Translations under genes and position numbers: made by a program
The notes under the pieces: generated by a model
The model's database searches: none
Told to the model about the DNA's origin: nothing
Seen by the model: only the letters and a program-made list of their open reading frames with translations
Part shown: piece after piece, positions 62,769 through 64,000 of the stretch
How positions within the stretch are numbered: the stretch's first letter is position 1
Layout of the letters: each line of letters begins with the position of its first letter
From: Macquaria australasica
Taxonomy: Eukaryota; Chordata; Actinopteri; Centrarchiformes; Percichthyidae
Reading direction: 5' to 3'
Assembly: GCA_005408345.1 (NCBI GenBank)
Contig: SEMN01000224.1
Location: 440,501-504,500, forward strand
Length of the DNA: 64,000 nt

Positions 62769-64000
62769 GTAAACAGTTTTTTTCAGTATTTTTTATAGTG
62801 TTACACATATCATGGCCATTCTCGCCAAAAAGCAATTTGGCAAATGACAGTGATTAAGTGTGAGACAAATTGGCAAGTAGGAAATTTATACAATTATCTT
62901 GTTGTATTATAGCATGTAGTTATTTTCAACAAGAGGTATGGTAAATCAAACAGATTAGAATTGAATTGTGACAAGTTTGATAGCAACAGTTAATTTGGTA
63001 GTTCACTTTAATTCAGTTTTATTTATATAGCGCCAAATCATAACAGTAGTTATCACAGGGCACTTTTCATATAGAGCAGTTCTAGGCCGTACTCTTTATA
63101 GTATTATTTACAGAGACCCAACAGTTCCCACCCATGAGCAAGCACTAGGCGACAGTAGCAAAGAAAAACTCCTCTTTAGGAGGCAGAAACCTCGAGGAGA
63201 ACCAGGCTCTGGGTGGGCGGTCATTTGCCTCGACTGGTTGGGTTGAGAGAGAGAGAGCAGAAGGAAAGAGAACATACAGTCCAGTAGTGAGACTGAGTAA
63301 CCGAGAAGACACTACTGAACAACATTCAACATTAAGAAAGGCCTGTTACAGCTGTGCAGGTTAATGGTGAGTGTGATTAGATTTGAGTATTGGGAGAAAA
63401 GCGCCCCTTTACAAGCATTCCTACTTTATGTAACAAAATAAAGAGGAAAAAGAACTCCCTTGTCTTGTGACCTGTTCACAGCAAATATAGCTTGACAGTT
63501 AAACGCAATAAAGTTAGCAAGACATTGCATGTTGTCGTGATGTTTTGAGGCGTACAAGATGCTGCCGAGTGCAGTTAGAGCTAAGCTGGTTCCATTCTGG
63601 GTCTCCCAGCAGGAGCTGAGGAACACACCCAGTGACAGCTGCTTGTTTATCTGTGATTCCTTGAGAGACATGTGAGAAATGTTTTGCCACATAGCTAATT
63701 GATCCTCCTACACTTTAATTCTCTACTAAGAATAGATATTTCCTAAGCAACCTATGACATGATGTGTCAAACACGTTAAATCCAAAACAATACAATTATT
63801 CACATTTCCCAAAATGCACCTCCCAAAATGTGCTGCACAATGTCATTAGCTATACCTTTAAGCTAACTTTAATGGGAAGAGCAAGATATTCTTTTTTTAA
63901 CTCATTGTAATTATGGTATGTTTTATATTTACAACTGATTACCAACAATCATATAAGAGGTATAAACCATAATTACAAATTTTACATTGATTTATCACTA
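62769..64000 (+). other. Start of intron 29 (phase 1, continues past window)
   Basis: Begins GTAAAC. Contains a dispersed repeat at 63009-63300. The rest is AT-rich; I found no exon for the end of CUB11 before base 64000. Confidence 0.8.
63009..63300 (+). repeat. Dispersed percomorph-type repeat
   Basis: TTCAGTTTTATTTATATAGC, then CACAGGGCACTTTTCATATA, CAGAGACCCAACAGTTCCC, CATGAGCAAGCACTAGGCGA, CTCGAGGAGAACCAGGCTCT and GGGTGGGCGGTCATTTGCC. I recognise this as a very common dispersed sequence of percomorph genomes. No reading frame. Confidence 0.65.

Noticed and set aside
1..64000. A previously undescribed multi-gene system
   Set aside because: Only one gene is supported. The remaining sequence is introns with repeats and shows no operon-like or defence-like cluster.

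Overview
The window is a stretch of vertebrate, almost certainly teleost fish, nuclear DNA holding the middle part of one very large gene on the + strand. I could assemble 29 coding exons (8194 to 62768) with consistent reading phases and no internal stop. Together they encode 4398 coding bases, about 1466 residues of strictly alternating CUB and sushi (CCP) modules, which is the signature of the CSMD (CUB and Sushi Multiple Domains) family. Of the three vertebrate paralogues the sequence fits CSMD3 best (VKTCGSNLQGPSGTF, FSSSVATACRDPG, SSTQCSSVPEPRFG, EHNWDSLDFYDG). This comes from remembered family sequences and was not run as an alignment. By the order of modules known for CSMD proteins, the window runs from the third CUB domain to the first two thirds of the eleventh. 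The signal peptide, the first two CUB/sushi pairs, the C-terminal sushi array and the membrane anchor lie outside.

Layout: 1-8193 is the 3' end of an upstream intron. Exons 1-3 (CUB3) are spread over 8.2-18.7 kb with a 9.0 kb intron between exons 1 and 2. A 10.3 kb intron follows. Exons 4-12 (sushi3 to sushi6) lie between 28.9 and 43.8 kb, and exons 13-29 (CUB7 to CUB11) are packed between 47.5 and 62.8 kb with several introns of 126-190 bp. The window ends inside the intron after exon 29. Every CUB/sushi boundary is a phase 1 intron, so whole modules are symmetric exon cassettes. Introns inside CUB domains vary in position and phase, and CUB4 has none.

The introns make up about 93% of the window. 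They contain many CA/TG, CT and TCTG microsatellites, degenerate tRNA-related short repeats, a MITE-like family present twice, two long fold-back structures and degenerate copies of dispersed repeats that look typical of percomorph fish. I found no second protein-coding gene, no tRNA, rRNA or recognisable miRNA gene, and no CRISPR array or prokaryotic feature.

The points most worth checking concern splicing: a (TG)18 tract 10 bases before the exon 17 acceptor; exon 26 beginning with a perfect donor motif while its own donor is weaker; a GC-AG intron after exon 10; and a 187-base, G-rich repeat-filled intron splitting sushi9, with a decoy acceptor leading straight into a stop. I saw no wholly new biological system; the window is a well-conserved neural transmembrane protein gene with unusual intronic detail.
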